Shown here one piece after another: positions 53,362 through 61,708 of a stretch of DNA of 64,000 nucleotides. Numbering within the stretch: position 1 is the stretch's first letter; the number at the start of each line of letters is the position of its first letter. The translations under genes and the position numbers were made by a program. The DNA comes from Gillisella taibaishanensis (GTDB taxonomy: Bacteria > Pseudomonadota > Alphaproteobacteria > Rhizobiales > Rhizobiaceae), in NCBI RefSeq assembly GCF_001938985.1, contig NZ_MKIN01000021.1:744001-808000 (forward strand). Direction: 5' to 3'. Below the pieces are notes generated by a model. The model saw only the letters and a program-made list of their open reading frames with translations, searched no databases and was not told the DNA's origin.

Positions 53362-54350
53362 ATACGAAAGCACGATCCATGACTTCGAACGACAAGAACA
53401 GCCCTACGCCGCGTGCTCCCTCCGTCCTGTTGGCCTACCGCTCGGAACTGGCAATTGCCATGGCCTGTGTAGCGCTTCTGGTTGGTGTCGGCATTTTTGT
53501 ACCCGCCGCCCTTTCCTCAGGCAACTTTGCCAATATTCTGCAGGCGTCTGCGCCGTTGGTGATCATGTCGCTCGGCGTGCTCGTGGTGATTATAACCGGA
53601 GGGATCGATCTCTCGGTTGGATCGATCTTTTCTTTGACGGGCATGGTTACGGCGTTGGCCATGGCCAACGGCTTCGGCGATGTGACCGCGAGCCTTCTTG
53701 GTCTGGGAGTTGGCATCGTCTTCGGGTCGATCAATGGCGCGCTCATCACACTTGTCGGGCTTGCACCCTTCGTCGTCACGCTCATCACATACGCGGTGGC
53801 CGCTTCGCTCGCATTCATCGTCACCAATGGTCGCTCGCTGGGCGTTGATTCCTCTGATTATTGGCTGCTCAACAGTGGCGAACTTTTGCCAGGCATCCCC
53901 AATTTCGTGGTCTTCTGTCTCGTCTTAACAGTCGTGCTGGAATTCGTGTTGCGGAAAATTACGGCCGGGCGCTGGTTCTATTCGGTAGGTAGTTCGCCAA
54001 TGGCCGCCTACCTGCTGGGAATTCCGGTGAAACGCACACGCTTCGCCGCCTATGTGATCTCTGGGACCATGGCATCCTTTGCCGGTCTTCTGACGGTCAG
54101 CTACATCTTGAACGCAGAAGCGACCGCCGGCGCCTCGCTGATGCTGCAGGCAATTGCCGCTGTCGTGATCGGCGGGGCGAGCCTTGCAGGCGGCACTGGG
54201 TCTGCCGTGGGCGCCGTGCTCGGCGCGCTGATGATCACCATCATCCAGAATGGCGTCAATCTTATAGGCATCAACAGTTTCTGGCAGGGGTCCGTCACAG
54301 GTCTAGCAATTCTGGTGGCGGTTCTCATCGACAGATTTAGTCATCGATAA
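53358..54350 (+). CDS. Ribose-type ABC permease
   Basis: 330 residues, RbsC family with about ten helices. [20 protein letters not shown] is the signature. Only one permease is present here, so it probably acts as a homodimer, unlike the two-permease system at 40828-42827. Confidence 0.9.
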   Translation: MNTKARSMTSNDKNSPTPRAPSVLLAYRSELAIAMACVALLVGVGIFVPAALSSGNFANILQASAPLVIMSLGVLVVIITGGIDLSVGSIFSLTGMVTALAMANGFGDVTASLLGLGVGIVFGSINGALITLVGLAPFVVTLITYAVAASLAFIVTNGRSLGVDSSDYWLLNSGELLPGIPNFVVFCLVLTVVLEFVLRKITAGRWFYSVGSSPMAAYLLGIPVKRTRFAAYVISGTMASFAGLLTVSYILNAEATAGASLMLQAIAAVVIGGASLAGGTGSAVGAVLGALMITIIQNGVNLIGINSFWQGSVTGLAILVAVLIDRFSHR

Positions 54351-54370
54351 AAAGCTCAAGGAGGAGGAGC

Positions 54371-55333
54371 ATGATGAAAACACTGGTTAAGGCACTTGCC
54401 GTTGCGGCTGCCGTCTTGGTTGCGCAGAGCGCGGGTGCGGAGGAAAAGAAATTCACGGTTGCCTATATCGCACCGTCACTCGACATCGACTATTGGCAGT
54501 GGGTCGCTCATGGCGTTCAGCAGAAGGCCAAGGAACTCGGCATGAGCTATGTCGAATATACCTCGGAAAACTCGCCGGCCAAACAGATGGACAATGCGCG
54601 GGTCGCAGTAACCCGCGGCGTGAATGCGGTGGTCATTGGTCCCGTCAGTTCTACGTCTACGCCGCCTCTTCTCGCCTATCTGGCACAGCAGAAGATCCCG
54701 GTGGCCTTTGCCGGCATCGGTCCGCAGCAGGGGCAGACAAAATTTACGTCAGCGGTCACGGCCAACAATTATGAAACCGGCCTTGCCCAAGGCAAATATA
54801 CTTGTGAACTGGCAAAGGAGCGAGGCGGCAAGGAAGTCGGCATGCTATCGCTTCCACAGGATCGCGAGAACGCCCAGAAATATCTCAAAGGCGCGAAGGA
54901 AGCATTCCAGGCGAATGGCTGCGACCTCGTGCAGATGCTCGAAACGAAGGGTTTGACGATCAATGAAGCCGTCACCCAGGCCAACGATCTGCTGACAGCG
55001 CATCCGAACATAAAGGCGATCTACGGCATGTACGACCAGGCAGGCAGCGGCGCTGCCAAGGCATTGGCGACTCGTGGTCTCACAGGCAAAATCGGCATCA
55101 CGGTCGCTGACGGTAGCCCAGCCACGATCCAGCTCCTAAAGGACGGCGGTATTCAAGGCATCTTCTTCCAGGAAGCCGTCGGTCAGGGTATCGATGCGAC
55201 ACAGCAGGTTTATAACGCGCTGACCGGCACCCAAACGACCCAGAACATGGCGCTCATCATGCCGCTGGTAAAGGCCACAGACATTAATTCCGATGCAGCT
55301 AAGAAGGTGATTGCACGGGTTTTTCCGCAGTGA
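54371..55333 (+). CDS. Ribose-type periplasmic binding protein
   Basis: 320 residues, Peripla_BP_4 fold. AAGGAGGAGGAGC precedes the ATG. Sec signal peptide ([18 protein letters not shown], cut near AEE), then [24 protein letters not shown] and [28 protein letters not shown]. It lies 20 bases after the permease. The ligand is probably a sugar, polyol or sugar acid in view of the lactonase and transketolase genes downstream. Confidence 0.88.
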   Translation: MMKTLVKALAVAAAVLVAQSAGAEEKKFTVAYIAPSLDIDYWQWVAHGVQQKAKELGMSYVEYTSENSPAKQMDNARVAVTRGVNAVVIGPVSSTSTPPLLAYLAQQKIPVAFAGIGPQQGQTKFTSAVTANNYETGLAQGKYTCELAKERGGKEVGMLSLPQDRENAQKYLKGAKEAFQANGCDLVQMLETKGLTINEAVTQANDLLTAHPNIKAIYGMYDQAGSGAAKALATRGLTGKIGITVADGSPATIQLLKDGGIQGIFFQEAVGQGIDATQQVYNALTGTQTTQNMALIMPLVKATDINSDAAKKVIARVFPQ

Positions 55334-55339
55334 TCGAAT

Positions 55340-55368
55340 GGCCGGAAGCGGATCTACCGCCTCCGGCC
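55340..55368 (+). terminator. Strong hairpin after binding-protein gene
   Basis: GGCCGGAAGCGG and CCGCCTCCGGCC match at 11 of 12 positions around ATCTA, seven bases after the binding-protein stop, and are followed by TTATC. It may end or process the ABC operon transcript before the lactonase gene at 55412. Confidence 0.6.
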
Positions 55369-55411
55369 TTATCAGCACCATCGCCCTTTTACATCCGATC
55401 GGCTTCTATCG

Positions 55412-56305
55412 ATGAACGAAATTCCCCTGATCGATCCCCACCACCACCTGTGGGACATTACAAACAACTACTATCCTTGGCTCAATGACGGCCCGAAACC
55501 ATCGGCCTTCGGAGATTATTCCGAGATCATCTCAGACTATCTGATTGAAGACTTTCTCCAGGACGCGAAAAACCAGAACCTGGTAAAGTCCGTCCATCTT
55601 GACGTTGGATATGATCCCAAAGACCCCGTCGGTGAAACCCGCTGGCTGCAATCGATCGCCGACCGCTGCGGCTTTCCGCACGGCATCGTCGGCTATGCGG
55701 ATTTCAGCAAGCCGGATGTGGCCGACCTGCTGGACGGTCATCTCCAACACAGGAATTTCCGGGGAATCCGGCAGTCGATGAACTACCATCCCGATGCGGC
55801 AAAGACCTATCTGGATCGACCGGAAGTGAGCCGGACGCCGGAATGGCGAAGAGGGTTTAAAGAACTCGTCAAACGAAACCTCTCTTACGACTTGCAGCTT
55901 TACTACTGGCAGATGGAGGAATTCTACGATCTGGCAAGAGATTTTCCGAACACGCAGATTATCCTCAACCACACCGGCATGCAGGTGGACGGACCCGAGC
56001 ATTTCGATGGCTGGCGCAACAACATGCGTGTACTGGCGCAGGCAGAAAATGTCGCGTGTAAGATTTCCGGCCTGGGAATGGGCAACTTCACATGGACGAC
56101 CGAGACGATCCGTCCTTATGTGGAGACGACCATCGAGATCTTCGGCGTCGACCGCTGCATGTTCGCGTCAAACTTTCCAGTCGACAAGCTCTTCTCATCC
56201 TACGACGCCATCTTCGATGCCTTCAAGAGCATCACGGCTGCCTACCCCCACAGCGACAGGATGAAGCTCTTTCACGATAACGCCGAAAAATTCTACCGGC
56301 TGTGA
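55412..56305 (+). CDS. Amidohydrolase family protein, COG3618 lactonase-like
   Basis: 297 residues, TIM-barrel metal hydrolase. The H-x-H pair (His10 and His12 in IDPHHHLWD), a middle HTG (His in ILNHTGMQVDG) and ASNFPVD near the end carry the active-site residues of L-rhamnono/L-fuconolactonase and 2-pyrone-4,6-dicarboxylate lactonase. It opens a sugar lactone or a related ester. No clear ribosome site precedes the ATG; translation may be weak. It sits between the ABC importer and LysR/transketolase genes. Confidence 0.85.
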   Translation: MNEIPLIDPHHHLWDITNNYYPWLNDGPKPSAFGDYSEIISDYLIEDFLQDAKNQNLVKSVHLDVGYDPKDPVGETRWLQSIADRCGFPHGIVGYADFSKPDVADLLDGHLQHRNFRGIRQSMNYHPDAAKTYLDRPEVSRTPEWRRGFKELVKRNLSYDLQLYYWQMEEFYDLARDFPNTQIILNHTGMQVDGPEHFDGWRNNMRVLAQAENVACKISGLGMGNFTWTTETIRPYVETTIEIFGVDRCMFASNFPVDKLFSSYDAIFDAFKSITAAYPHSDRMKLFHDNAEKFYRL

Positions 56306-56426
56306 CCGCTCGATATCAGCCGGAGAATACATAAATAACCGTCAGGCGACGTCCCAAAAGCGCCGCCTCGACTTCCTGCCGCTCGAGCCATGGATCGCGC
56401 CGGAGCAATCGGCTACCATACACATC

Positions 56427-57413
56427 ATGCGCGATCTCAATCTCAAAGCTACAGAATATTTCGAGGCCGTTGCCCGGCTCGGCAGCGTCACCAAAGCCTC
56501 GGAGGAACTGGGCATATCGCCTTCCGCCGTCAGTCAACAATTGTCGCTGCTCGAAGCCCAGCTGGGCGTGAAACTATTCCGGCGTGAAAAGCGCCGGTTG
56601 GTGCTGACCCTTGATGGCGACCGATTGTTCCAGACGACGACGCAAGCCTTCAGCGCCATCCGCAACGCCCGTTCTGCCATTTCCTTCCAACGCGACCGAC
56701 GCAATTTCGTCATCCGCGTCAGCCCCAGCTTTGGCGTGCGATGGCTTGGCCCAAGAGTCGGAGCCTTTGCCGCTGAAAATGAAGATTGGAATATCCGCAT
56801 CGATGCCACGCCCGACTTTTCGGCATTCGATACGGAAAATGTGGACGTCGATCTTCGCTACGGCATGGGGACATGGAATGGCGTCGCTGTCGTGCCTCTT
56901 ATGCACGACCTTGTCCTTCCACTTTGCAGCCCGGCCTATCTCGAGCGGCTGCAGGCGATCGACCCGGATCCCACCCGCCAGCTCGTCAAGGCGAGGTTGA
57001 TCGATAGTGTGAAGACGCTTTATCGCTGGGATCTCTGGCTGGCATTCAACAAAATTCAGATTCCAAAAATCAACTATCCCTTGCGTTTCGACCGCTCGTC
57101 CATGTCGATCGAGATGGCCAAACAGGGTGGCGGCATTGCGCTCGATAGCGTCACATTGTGCCTGGGTGAATTGCAGCGCGGGGAGCTGGTTCCTTTCTCT
57201 GTCGACTTCGACGTAATCGATTTTCCAGCTTACTGGTTCGTCTGTCCGTCACGGCACCTCAACCGACGGATATTGCAGCGATTTTCGCAGTGGATGACCT
57301 CTGCCTGCAAGAGCCACGACGACATGGCGCGCGCGCATCTGCAGGCTCTGGGCTGCCGCTTCCGCCCCGGTTCTCCGACCGATTTAATCGATGTAAAGCC
57401 CTGGGGTCTCTGA
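56427..57413 (+). CDS. LysR-family regulator (GcvA/AmpR-like)
   Basis: 328 residues. HTH TKASEELGISPSAVSQQLSLLEAQLGVKLFRR, then FVIRVSPSFGVRWLGPRVGAFAAE, the GcvA-group hallmark. The C-terminus is about 25 residues longer than usual. It sits centrally between the ABC operon and the transketolase operon, which share a promoter element, so it likely controls both. Confidence 0.88.
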   Translation: MRDLNLKATEYFEAVARLGSVTKASEELGISPSAVSQQLSLLEAQLGVKLFRREKRRLVLTLDGDRLFQTTTQAFSAIRNARSAISFQRDRRNFVIRVSPSFGVRWLGPRVGAFAAENEDWNIRIDATPDFSAFDTENVDVDLRYGMGTWNGVAVVPLMHDLVLPLCSPAYLERLQAIDPDPTRQLVKARLIDSVKTLYRWDLWLAFNKIQIPKINYPLRFDRSSMSIEMAKQGGGIALDSVTLCLGELQRGELVPFSVDFDVIDFPAYWFVCPSRHLNRRILQRFSQWMTSACKSHDDMARAHLQALGCRFRPGSPTDLIDVKPWGL

Positions 57414-57432
57414 TCGATTGCAGCACCGTCAA

Positions 57433-57470
57433 TTAAGCTCTGCTTCAAAGGTATTTCACTTTTCTTAAAA
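57433..57470. promoter_or_regulatory. Second copy of the shared promoter element
   Basis: TTAAGCTCTGCTTCA matches the 51733 copy at 14 of 15 positions, and an ungapped 38-base comparison gives 27 identities. It lies 79 bases before the transketolase ATG and directly downstream of the LysR stop. Confidence 0.6.
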
Positions 57471-57525
57471 TCATTCTCCTCTCAGCAATGCTATCTGCAG
57501 CTGTATGAATTGCCGGGAGGAGAAT

Positions 57526-58380
57526 ATGAATTTGGCAAGCCGCTCCGTGGCGCGATCGAACGTATCGCTGGAACTGCGCGCATGGAATATCCGCCGCAAA
57601 GCTCTCTTGATGGGGCAGGTGCAAGGACAAGGTTATATCGGGCAGGCGCTCGGTATTGCGGACGTCCTAGCGGCGTCCTATTTCCACGCTCTTGAATATC
57701 GGCCGGAAGATCCTGAATGGGAAGGCCGCGACCGGTTTCTTCTGTCCATTGGCCATTATGCCATCGCGCTATACGCGGTCTTGATGGAATCCGGCATTCT
57801 GCCCGAGGATGAGCTCGAGACCTACGGCATGGACGACAGTCGTATGCCGATGTCCGGGATGGCTTCCTATACTCCGGGTATGGAAATCACCGGTGGTTCC
57901 CTCGGCCACGGCCTCGGCATTGCCGTCGGTATGGCCATGGGCCTGAAGCGCAAGAACAACAGGGCGCTGGTTTACAACCTGATGTCAGACGGCGAACTCG
58001 GTGAAGGCTCGACTTGGGAAGCCGCCATGTCCGGTGCGCACCACAAGCTCGACAACCTGATTTGCCTCATCGACTTCAACGATCAGCAGGCAGACGGAAA
58101 GTCCACCCAAATGCTGTGCTCCGAGCCACTAATCGAGAAGTGGGAGGCTTTCGGCTGGCACGCGCAGCGCGTCAACGGCAACGACCTCGCCGCCGTCGTT
58201 GCGGCCTTCGACAATGCGCGGGCTGTGAAAGACGCCAAGCCGCGCGTGATTATCTTCGACACCACCATGTGCAAGGGTGTGCCCTTCCTGGAGAGCCGTG
58301 AAATTACTCATTTCGTTCGTGTGGAAGCCGATGAATGGGACAAGGCACTTGCAGTTCTGGAAGAGGGGAAGCCAGCATGA
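57526..58380 (+). CDS. Transketolase, amino-terminal subunit
   Basis: 284 residues. The thiamine diphosphate motif spans SDGELGEGSTWEAAM to FNDQQADG (153-191), with Asp155 and Asn185 as metal ligands. GGSLGHGLGIAVGMAMG is the conserved helix before it. CGGGAGGAGAAT precedes the ATG at 57526. Split transketolases pair with the separate C-terminal subunit, which follows in a four-base overlap. They transfer two-carbon ketol units; specific types act in apulose-phosphate, sulfosugar and other ketose catabolism. Confidence 0.9.
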   Translation: MNLASRSVARSNVSLELRAWNIRRKALLMGQVQGQGYIGQALGIADVLAASYFHALEYRPEDPEWEGRDRFLLSIGHYAIALYAVLMESGILPEDELETYGMDDSRMPMSGMASYTPGMEITGGSLGHGLGIAVGMAMGLKRKNNRALVYNLMSDGELGEGSTWEAAMSGAHHKLDNLICLIDFNDQQADGKSTQMLCSEPLIEKWEAFGWHAQRVNGNDLAAVVAAFDNARAVKDAKPRVIIFDTTMCKGVPFLESREITHFVRVEADEWDKALAVLEEGKPA

Positions 58381-59411
58381 CATTCGCATCGATGGCGCGC
58401 AAATACGAGGCACGCAAGGTTCCTGAAGGCGAACGACAGGCTACATCAGCGATGATTGCATCGCTCGCAGCCGAAGGCTATGACACAGTTGCCGCTCCGT
58501 TCGGCAACGCCCTGGTGGAGGCCGCTCAGAAAGATGAGCGAATTGTGGGGCTCACCGCAGATTTGGGCAAATATACCGATCTTCACGTCTTTGCTCAGGC
58601 AATGCCGGATCGCTTCTACCAAATGGGCATGGCTGAACAAGTCCTTATGTCGGCCGCCGCAGGTCTTGCCCGAGAAGGATTTCTGCCCTTCGCCACCACC
58701 TATGCAGTCTTCGCCTCCCGCCGCGCCTATGATTTCATCGCCATGGCGATTGCGGAGGAAAATCTGCCGGTAAAGATCGTATGCGCCCTCCCCGGTCTGA
58801 CCACTGGCTATGGGCCAAGTCACCAGGCGACGGAAGATTTGGCGATTTTTCGTGGACTGCCCAACATGACGATCATCGATCCATGTGATGCGGACGATAT
58901 TCTCGGCATGGTGCCCGCTATGTGCGCGCATGACGGACCCGTCTATGCTCGCCTCCTGCGTGGTAAGGTGCCATCGGTTCTCAAGAAGCATAAGCCCGAC
59001 TACAAGTTTCAGCTTGGCAAGGCACAAGTGATCCGGGACGGCAGGGACGTGCTAGTCATTTCCACCGGTCTGATGACCATGCGCGCCCTCGATGCCGCAG
59101 TCAAACTGGCAGAAGATAACATTGATGTCGCGGTTCTCCATTGCCCGACGATCAAGCCGCTCGATCTGGCAACGATTGCCGCCGAAGCCGCAAAAGGTGG
59201 TCGTCTGGTCGTTACTGCCGAAAATCATACCGTGGTGGGCGGCCTGGGCGAGGCAGTCGCCGCCGGCCTGCTGTCGCGCGGCATCGCACCTCGCTTCCGC
59301 ATGATCGGCCTGCCGGATCAGTTCCTGGAAGCGGGCGCCTTGCCGACATTGCACGAGATGTATGGCATCTCGGTTGGCAAGGTCATCGATCAGATCAAAG
59401 GTTGGCTCTGA
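58377..59411 (+). CDS. Transketolase, carboxy-terminal subunit
   Basis: 344 residues. The pyrimidine-binding domain (ALVEAAQKDERIVGLTADLGKYTDL, FYQMGMAEQVLMSAAAGLAREGFLPFATTYAVFASRRAYDF) contains the Glu in GMAEQ that activates ThDP, and the C-terminal regulatory domain ends LPTLHEMYGISVGKV. It forms an alpha2beta2 enzyme with the preceding subunit. No sugar kinase is adjacent, so the phosphorylated substrate would be made elsewhere. Confidence 0.9.
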   Translation: MTFASMARKYEARKVPEGERQATSAMIASLAAEGYDTVAAPFGNALVEAAQKDERIVGLTADLGKYTDLHVFAQAMPDRFYQMGMAEQVLMSAAAGLAREGFLPFATTYAVFASRRAYDFIAMAIAEENLPVKIVCALPGLTTGYGPSHQATEDLAIFRGLPNMTIIDPCDADDILGMVPAMCAHDGPVYARLLRGKVPSVLKKHKPDYKFQLGKAQVIRDGRDVLVISTGLMTMRALDAAVKLAEDNIDVAVLHCPTIKPLDLATIAAEAAKGGRLVVTAENHTVVGGLGEAVAAGLLSRGIAPRFRMIGLPDQFLEAGALPTLHEMYGISVGKVIDQIKGWL

Positions 59412-59454
59412 AAGCCGCCGAATTCATTCACAGTTATCGGGAGGAGAAAGGCTC

Positions 59455-60207
59455 ATGAGCCTGCTGAAGGGTAAATTTGCAATCGTAACCGGCGCAGCGT
59501 CTGCACGTGGCCTTGGAAAGGCGACCGCAAAGCTGTTTGCCGACCACGGCGCGACAGTCGCCATACTCGATCTTGACGCAGACGCAGCCAAGGCAGCGGC
59601 CGCCGACCTCGGCGCCGAGCATGTCGGTCTTGCTTGCAACGTTACGGATAAGGCGGCATGCGACGCCGCGGTCGCGGATCTCAACAAGCGCTGGGGTCGG
59701 ATCGACATTCTCGTCAACAATGCCGGCATCACCCAGCCGCTAAAAATTATGGAAATCGGACCAGGTAACTATGACGCGGTTCTCGATGTGAACCTGCGGG
59801 GTACGCTTTACATGAGCCAGGCTGTCATTCCCGGCATGCGCGAGCAGAAGTCCGGTTCGATCGTCAACCTCAGTTCCGTCTCAGCCCAACGCGGCGGCGG
59901 CATTTTCGGGGGGCCTCACTATTCCGCCGCCAAGGCTGGCGTTCTCGGACTGACCAAAGCCATGGCCCGTGAACTCGCTCCGTCGAACATCCGTGTCAAC
60001 GCGATCTGCCCTGGCTTCATTGCAACTGACATTACAGCCGGAAAACTGACGCCGGATATGTTGGGGACAATCATCGAAAGCATCCCAATGGGCCGTGCTG
60101 GAGAAGCCTCGGATGTCGCGGGCTGCGCTTTGTTTCTGGCCTCAGACCTCTCAAGCTACTGCACCGGCACGGAAGTGGATGTCAACGGTGGGTCGCTGAT
60201 CCACTGA
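59455..60207 (+). CDS. SDR oxidoreductase, classical FabG-like
   Basis: 250 residues. TGAASARGLG (12-21), NNAG (88-91), Ser141/143, Tyr156 and Lys160 (HYSAAK) form the active site, and Asp39 after strand 2 (ILDLD) favours NAD over NADP. CGGGAGGAGAAAGG lies before the ATG at 59455, 43 bases after the transketolase. Probable polyol or sugar-alcohol dehydrogenase in the same pathway. Confidence 0.88.
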   Translation: MSLLKGKFAIVTGAASARGLGKATAKLFADHGATVAILDLDADAAKAAAADLGAEHVGLACNVTDKAACDAAVADLNKRWGRIDILVNNAGITQPLKIMEIGPGNYDAVLDVNLRGTLYMSQAVIPGMREQKSGSIVNLSSVSAQRGGGIFGGPHYSAAKAGVLGLTKAMARELAPSNIRVNAICPGFIATDITAGKLTPDMLGTIIESIPMGRAGEASDVAGCALFLASDLSSYCTGTEVDVNGGSLIH

Positions 60208-60216
60208 TCGAGCCCG

Positions 60217-60240
60217 GTTCGCCTTGGACAAGGCCCGAAC
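60217..60240 (+). promoter_or_regulatory. Hairpin after SDR gene
   Basis: GTTCG-CCTT and AAGG-cc-CGAAC form a 9-bp stem with a two-base bulge and four-base loop, nine bases after the SDR stop. It could attenuate read-through into the TRAP genes; the 217-base gap otherwise shows nothing recognised. Confidence 0.4.
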
Positions 60241-60424
60241 ATCGACATTGCGAGCATGACGTGGTTGTGCAAGGCGACCGTACATCCACGATATAATCAC
60301 ACAACCGATCTGCAACGACAGACGTTCGACGGCGGGAGCGAGGCCGTCGGACAACGCCTATCGTCGGCATGGAGAGAGCTGCCGAGCAGGGCGAAATAAC
60401 CTTTTGAAATGGGAGAGGAACATA

Positions 60425-61447
60425 ATGGCCACTACATTTGCTATAAGCCGCAGAACCATGGTTAAGGGCGCACTGGCGCTGCCTTTCATAACGGTGCTCA
60501 GGCGCCCGGCTTCGGCAGCCGAATTCACGCTGAAATACGCTACGGGGCAGGATCCGACACATCCGGTCAACATTCGTGCCAAGGAAGCCTTCGACCGCAT
60601 TCGTGACGCGACATCGGGGCGGGTGGAGATCAGACTTTATCCTGCCAACCAGCTCGGTTCCGACACCGACCTTCTGTCGCAGGTGCGTAACGGCGCCATC
60701 GATTTTTTCAATCTCTCCTCTCTGGTTCTGGCCACTTTCGTGCCACTGTCGGGAATTACCAGCCTCGGCTTCGCCTTCAAGAATTACGATCAGGTCTGGC
60801 AGGCAATGGATGGCGAGCTCGGAGCGCACATTCGGGAGATGATCGCCAAAACCCCGATTTTCGCTATGTCGAAAATCTGGGATAACGGCTTTCGCCAGAT
60901 TACTTCTTCCACCAAGGAGATCAAAACGCCGCAGGATCTGAAAGGATTCAAACTCCGCGTTCCGCCGGCTCCCGCGCTGACATCGCTGTTCAAGGCGCTG
61001 GAGGCAGCCCCTTCCCCGATCAATTTCAATGAGCTTTATTCCGCCTTGCAAACCAAGGTCGTCGAAGGCCAGGAGAATCCCCTCGCGATCATCGCAACGG
61101 CCCGCCTCTACGAAGTGCAAAAAAGCATCAGCCTGACCAACCACGTCTGGGACGGATATTGGGTCCTCGGCAACAAGGCTTCCTTCGCACGACTTCCGAA
61201 GGAATTGCAGGATGTCATTTCGCACGAACTCGACCAGTCGGCGCTTGATCAGCGCTCCGACATTGCTCGCCTCAGCGAAAGTTTGAAGACCGACCTGAAG
61301 GGCAAGGGCATTAACCTCATCGACGTTGATCAGGATGCATTCCGGACCGTTCTGGCATCCACCAGTTTCTATAATGACTGGAAACAGAAATACGGCGAGG
61401 ATGCTTGGAAGAGCCTGGAAAAGGTATCTGGTCCGCTCGGTAAATAA
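60425..61447 (+). CDS. TRAP transporter substrate-binding protein, DctP family
   Basis: 340 residues. A Tat-type signal (ISRRTMVKGALALPFITVL) leads into EFTLKYATGQDPTHPVNIRAKEAFDRI. FKLRVPPAPALTSLFKALEA carries the conserved carboxylate-binding Arg. GAGAGGAACATA precedes the ATG. The ligand is usually a carboxylate such as a C4 acid, keto acid or sugar acid. It feeds DctQM downstream. Confidence 0.9.
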   Translation: MATTFAISRRTMVKGALALPFITVLRRPASAAEFTLKYATGQDPTHPVNIRAKEAFDRIRDATSGRVEIRLYPANQLGSDTDLLSQVRNGAIDFFNLSSLVLATFVPLSGITSLGFAFKNYDQVWQAMDGELGAHIREMIAKTPIFAMSKIWDNGFRQITSSTKEIKTPQDLKGFKLRVPPAPALTSLFKALEAAPSPINFNELYSALQTKVVEGQENPLAIIATARLYEVQKSISLTNHVWDGYWVLGNKASFARLPKELQDVISHELDQSALDQRSDIARLSESLKTDLKGKGINLIDVDQDAFRTVLASTSFYNDWKQKYGEDAWKSLEKVSGPLGK

Positions 61448-61516
61448 TTGCCGCTGCCGCACCACACACTGCCCTTCATCTGATGAGAAGCGCAGTGCCA
61501 TATATGCGAACCCCTA

Positions 61517-61544
61517 GGATGCCGCGCAGGCTATCGCGGCATCC
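61517..61544 (+). promoter_or_regulatory. RNA hairpin between TRAP binding protein and DctQM
   Basis: GGATGCCGCG and CGCGGCATCC form a perfect 10-bp stem around an eight-base loop, about 70 bases after the binding-protein stop. As at other SBP genes here it may raise binding protein over membrane component levels. Confidence 0.6.
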
Positions 61545-61708
61545 GGAGGCGTTGACAGAAGCAAACAGTTTTCCGTCTCAGGACATTCAGCAGCGGCAAA
61601 GATGCCGGACGCGTTTCGGCATGTCGACAGAACATGCACCGGACGGCGCCTCACGGTCGGTCACGCCTCGGCAGGAATGCATTCACAAGACGATGGGAGG
61701 AGAAGGCG

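Noticed and set aside
60182-61501. 439-codon open frame on the minus strand
   Set aside because: Antisense to the TRAP binding protein; no start signal and no recognisable motif.
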